Of a stretch of 58,612 nucleotides of DNA, positions 55,908-58,612 are shown piece after piece. The DNA is taken from the NCBI GenBank assembly GCA_031269335.1, contig JAISZI010000072.1:1-58612 (forward strand), written 5' to 3'. The notes beneath the pieces are model-generated. The model saw only the letters and a program-made list of their open reading frames with translations. It ran no database searches and had not been told where the DNA came from. Within the stretch, counting starts at the first letter, position 1; each line of letters starts with the position of its first letter. The stretch comes from Puniceicoccales bacterium. GTDB taxonomy: Bacteria; Verrucomicrobiota; Verrucomicrobiia; Opitutales; UBA953. The translations under genes and the position numbers were made by a program.

Positions 55908-57130
55908 TGACCATGACCGCACACACACCACGCATACACCGTGCCCGACGGCACTTTATCGCCGTCAAAAGCACACTCTTTCTCGCCATGGCGTTCCTCA
56001 CCACCCTGTCCGTTTCAGCCGGAATCGTTTGGGACGCCGACCGCGGTTGGTATATCACCGAAGGCACGATCATTGTCGGCACCGGCCTCGAAACGCACGA
56101 AGAACGCCTCAATGCGCTCTCCATCCTCACCGAAGCCCGCCGCGACCAAGATAAAGGTTCCGAGTATTTCGCCCTGCGCGGTTACCAAAAAATCTACGAA
56201 AACTACCAGGGAAGCCTCCTCTCCGCCGAAGCCCTTTACCAGTCCGGAACCATCTATCTCAACCGCCGCAACTTCCAAGACGCTTTCGCCCACTTCGACA
56301 TCCTCGTCCGCCACCACCCCGAATTTCCACGTTTTGACGAAGTCATCGCCACCCAATTCCGCATCGCCACAGCCATCAAAAACGGCGAACGCCCGCGCCT
56401 CTGGGGCTGGCTGCCTTGGTTCACCGATAATTCCAGCGGCCTCGACTTTTTTGAACGCGTCAACCGTAACGCCCCCTACGGCAACCTCGCCGATAAAGCA
56501 CTCTACGACAAGGGCATCCTCGCTCTTGAAATTGATAAGGTTGAACACGCGATCGATGCCTTTGAACGCATTATCCACAACTATCCTGATTCCAAATACG
56601 CCCCCGATGCCCACTTCGACCTCGCAAAAGCTTACGAATCCACTATCCCCGGTCACGAATGGGACCAAGGTGCCACGCGCAACGCCCTCAATTGCTATAT
56701 GGACTTCATTTCCCGTTACCCCAACCATCCCCGCGCCCCGGAAGCACTCGCCAACGTCGAAAAGATGCGCGAAACCCTCGCCAAAAGTCGCTTCGACCTC
56801 GCCCTCTTCTACTACGAATACCGCAACAACGCCCGCGCCGCCGCCATTTTCTTTAACGAAAGTATCAACGCCGCCCCAGACTCCAAAGTCGCCGCCGACG
56901 CCCGCAAACACCTCCGCCTCATCCACGAAGGACGCCTTGCGCCGCGCTCCTTTATGGACTGGGTATTCGGGCGTTACCCGGTCACCCCGGATTCCAGTTA
57001 CGTAGATATTCCGCCTCCAAACGATCTCGACTCAATGGGCTTCTTCACGCCCCAAACGACTGTCAGACCCGCGCCCGCACCACCACCGCCCGCAAGACCG
57101 TTGCCATTATTGCCTCCGCCAAGGAATTAG
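55904..57130 (+). CDS. BamD-like/TPR outer-membrane assembly protein
   Basis: 408 aa. An N-terminal hydrophobic leader (STLFLAMAFLTTLSVSAG) without a lipobox cysteine is followed by TPR-type repeats: SAEALYQSGTIYLNRRNFQD, HFDILVRHHPEFPRFDEV, AIDAFERIIHNYPDSKYAP and ALNCYMDFISRYPNHPRAP. The spacing and the PDSKYAPDAHF phrase are those of BamD. A proline-rich C-terminal tail (PAPPPPARPLPLLPPP) is unusual. ATG 55904 overlaps the fabH stop. lptE follows, supporting a cell-envelope role. Confidence 0.8.
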   Translation: MMTMTAHTPRIHRARRHFIAVKSTLFLAMAFLTTLSVSAGIVWDADRGWYITEGTIIVGTGLETHEERLNALSILTEARRDQDKGSEYFALRGYQKIYENYQGSLLSAEALYQSGTIYLNRRNFQDAFAHFDILVRHHPEFPRFDEVIATQFRIATAIKNGERPRLWGWLPWFTDNSSGLDFFERVNRNAPYGNLADKALYDKGILALEIDKVEHAIDAFERIIHNYPDSKYAPDAHFDLAKAYESTIPGHEWDQGATRNALNCYMDFISRYPNHPRAPEALANVEKMRETLAKSRFDLALFYYEYRNNARAAAIFFNESINAAPDSKVAADARKHLRLIHEGRLAPRSFMDWVFGRYPVTPDSSYVDIPPPNDLDSMGFFTPQTTVRPAPAPPPPARPLPLLPPPRN

Positions 57131-57153
57131 CACCGCCCGCCTTTTTCGCAACC

Positions 57154-57669
57154 ATGTGCCGCTTCCTCCTTCTTCCCCTTCTTGTTGCCGCCACGGTTTT
57201 CTCCACAAGTTGCGGCACCTATACGCTCGGCACCCGCTCAAAACCGCCCTTTTCCTCCATCGCCCTCGAATCCATCGAAAACACCACCCTCGCCCCCCAA
57301 GTCCAAGCCATCCTCCACCAACAACTCGCCGAGACCCTCTCCCGCGAAAATAACATTCACTTCACCCAACCTGCCTCCGCCGCCGCCGTCCTCCGCGTCC
57401 GCCTCACCGCCTACGAGCATTCCCTCGCCTCCACCAACCCCGACGATACCATGCGGGGCAACGCCTTCACCATCACCCTCCGCGCCCGTTGCACGCTCGT
57501 CAACGCCTCCACAAAAAAGCCATGGTTCACCGAACGGGAAGTCTCCGCCTCCCACGTCGCCCACGTCCCAATCACGGGCGGCTTCTCCGCCGTCGAATAC
57601 CAAACGCTGCCCATCCTCACCCGCGAACTCGCCCGCAAAATCCGTAACACTATTACCGATACATGGTAA
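57154..57669 (+). CDS. lptE: LptE-like LPS-assembly lipoprotein
   Basis: 171 aa. Leader FLLLPLLVAATVFSTSC ends in a lipobox cysteine (about residue 20), followed by GTYTLGTRSKPPFSSIALE and the typical ENTTLAPQVQAILHQQLAE phrase of LptE. LptE plugs the LptD channel that places LPS in the outer leaflet. It starts 23 bp after the BamD-like gene and overlaps rpe by 7 bp. Confidence 0.83.
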   Translation: MCRFLLLPLLVAATVFSTSCGTYTLGTRSKPPFSSIALESIENTTLAPQVQAILHQQLAETLSRENNIHFTQPASAAAVLRVRLTAYEHSLASTNPDDTMRGNAFTITLRARCTLVNASTKKPWFTEREVSASHVAHVPITGGFSAVEYQTLPILTRELARKIRNTITDTW

Positions 57670-58391
57670 CATCTTCTCCACCCCCCGCAGCAAAACCGCC
57701 GCCATCGCAAAACGCCCCCATCCTCGCCCCGTCCATCCTCGCGGGGAACCACGCCGCCCTCGGCGAAAGTCTCGCCGCCGTCACCGATAATAAGCTCCCC
57801 TGGCTCCACCTCGATATTATGGACGCCCATTTTGTCCCAAACCTCAGCTTCGGACCCCAGACACTCGCCGCCCTCCGCCCCCTCGCCCCAAGCCTCTACT
57901 TCGACACCCACCTCATGCTCGACCAACCCCAAAACTATATCACCCCCTTCGCTTCCGCCGGCGCCAACGGCATCACCATCCACATCGAATCTCAATGCCC
58001 CCACCCCGAAACCCTCCTCCTTATCCGCGAACTCGGACTCCGCCCGGGCATCGCCCTCAACCCCGAAACCCCGCCCTCCGCCATCCGCCACCTCCTCCAC
58101 CTCGTCGAACTCGTGCTCGTTATGACCGTCCACCCAGGCTTCGGCGGACAAGCCTTCATCCCGGATACCCTCCAAAAAATCACCACCCTCGCCCAGTGGC
58201 GTTCCCAATCCAATGCGCACTGGCGCATCCAAGCCGACGGAGGAATCACCCCGCAAACCGCCCTCGCCGCACGCCAAGCCGGCGCCGACACCCTCGTCGC
58301 CGGAACCTCCTTCTTCCGCTCCCGAGACAAACAAAACTTCATTGCCCAATTATTAAGACCATTGGTAACCGTTCCCGAAAGTGCCCCCTAA
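57663..58391 (+). CDS. rpe: ribulose-phosphate 3-epimerase
   Basis: 242 aa, pentose phosphate pathway and TIM barrel. APSILAGNHAALGESLAAV, HLDIMDAHFVPNLSFGP and VHPGFGGQAFIPDTL carry the metal and catalytic residues. IQADGGIT and the phosphate loop VAGTSFF follow. The N-terminus has an extra proline-rich segment (SSPPPAAKPPPSQNAP). The last 10 or so codons (LVTVPESAP and stop) are made by the left arm of a long palindrome, so the original C-terminus has probably been replaced. Confidence 0.92.
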   Translation: MVTSSPPPAAKPPPSQNAPILAPSILAGNHAALGESLAAVTDNKLPWLHLDIMDAHFVPNLSFGPQTLAALRPLAPSLYFDTHLMLDQPQNYITPFASAGANGITIHIESQCPHPETLLLIRELGLRPGIALNPETPPSAIRHLLHLVELVLVMTVHPGFGGQAFIPDTLQKITTLAQWRSQSNAHWRIQADGGITPQTALAARQAGADTLVAGTSFFRSRDKQNFIAQLLRPLVTVPESAP

Positions 58392-58482
58392 CTCTGGTCA
58401 GTGCCCGCTGGTAACATACGCCCGCGATCTTACCAGCAGGCACCGACCAAAGTTAGGGGGCACTTTCGGGAACGGTTACCAA
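58362..58482. repeat. 121-bp near-perfect palindrome overlapping the rpe 3' end
   Basis: The 53-nt arms 58362-58414 and 58430-58482 are reverse complements with three mismatches. The 15-nt loop is CATACGCCCGCGATC. The outermost parts read TTGGTAACCGTTCCCGAAAG and its complement. There is no T run after it, so it is not a classical intrinsic terminator. It looks like a palindromic insertion element or repeat. Confidence 0.92.
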
Positions 58483-58516
58483 AGGGGCGGCATCAACATA
58501 GCCCAGACATGGGAGC

Positions 58517-58595
58517 GCAGGCGTCCCGCCTGCACGACTGCCCGCAACCCCAACGGGGCGGCTCCAATCATAGCCCAGGGCAACGCCCTGGGCTA
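58517..58595. repeat. cluster of short perfect palindromes at the window edge
   Basis: GCAGGCGTCCCGCCTGC (58517-58533), CCCCAACGGGG (about 58548-58558) and TAGCCCAGGGC-AAC-GCCCTGGGCTA (58571-58595) lie together. From memory such GC-rich hairpins occur many times in intergenic DNA of Verrucomicrobiota and relatives. No gene is seen from 58392 to 58612. Confidence 0.6.
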
Positions 58596-58612
58596 CCGTC
58601 AGAATGCGCCGT

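Noticed and set aside
58362-58482. Intrinsic terminator of rpe
   Set aside because: Arms of 53 nt and no U tract after the stem make a standard rho-independent terminator unlikely; better described as a palindromic element.

Overview
The window looks like a chromosomal segment of a Gram-negative bacterium, most likely Verrucomicrobiota, class Opitutae. That assignment is an inference from gene content and architecture, because the window has no rRNA. The clues are an outer membrane (BamD-like, LptE-like, AsmA-like, an RND pump), a verrucomicrobial-style signal peptidase I with a long insertion, several Tat-exported Gfo/Idh/MocA oxidoreductases, a GatCA amidotransferase and GC-rich coding sequence. 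Most genes are housekeeping genes in short operons. No transposase, integrase, CRISPR array or rRNA was seen.

Layout. 0.2-7.7 kb: tRNA-Leu, a class III aminotransferase, then thrB, lepB, pncC, a TRL-like lipoprotein, trpC and a short hemA. 7.8-12.7 kb: a sigma-54 response regulator translationally coupled to argG, followed by argB and argD, so three arginine genes sit under or beside a regulator. 12.8-16.2 kb: a Tat oxidoreductase and uvrB. 16.2-17.3 kb: a graveyard of gene fragments (hisD, ASCH domain, an unknown ORF, rhuM).

17.4-29.0 kb, all on the minus strand: a defence-like island. In transcription order it has a PLD-nuclease/SNF2 helicase with an 11-G homopolymer, an AlbA/Schlafen-type ATP-binding regulator, a 50-aa coupled ORF, a chimeric recombination scar, an archaeal-type ATPase with a DUF234 tail, a 160-bp palindrome, a large Eco57I-type DNA methyltransferase, a broken small gene and a 304-aa protein of unknown function. 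This is the part most likely to contain an undescribed system. The scar suggests that the methyltransferase once followed the AlbA/50-aa genes directly and that the ATPase cassette was inserted later.

29.1-46.2 kb: an SGNH hydrolase, an orphan NuoM, an unknown 264-aa protein, an OleB/haloalkane dehalogenase-like hydrolase, prfC, a second Tat oxidoreductase, an FGE-domain membrane protein, tyrA, gapA, a propeller-like lipoprotein, gatC-gatA, tRNA-Cys, a GtrA-like protein and two tandemly duplicated secreted discoidin-like proteins. 46.4-58.4 kb: a giant AsmA-like protein, an RND efflux pair, then fabH, a BamD-like protein, lptE and rpe in overlapping order.

Three long imperfect palindromes (173, 160 and 121 bp) of unrelated sequence are scattered through the window. 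One of them forms the last codons of rpe. The right-hand edge carries short palindromes typical of dispersed intergenic repeats. Positions 1-198 hold no gene that I can support.
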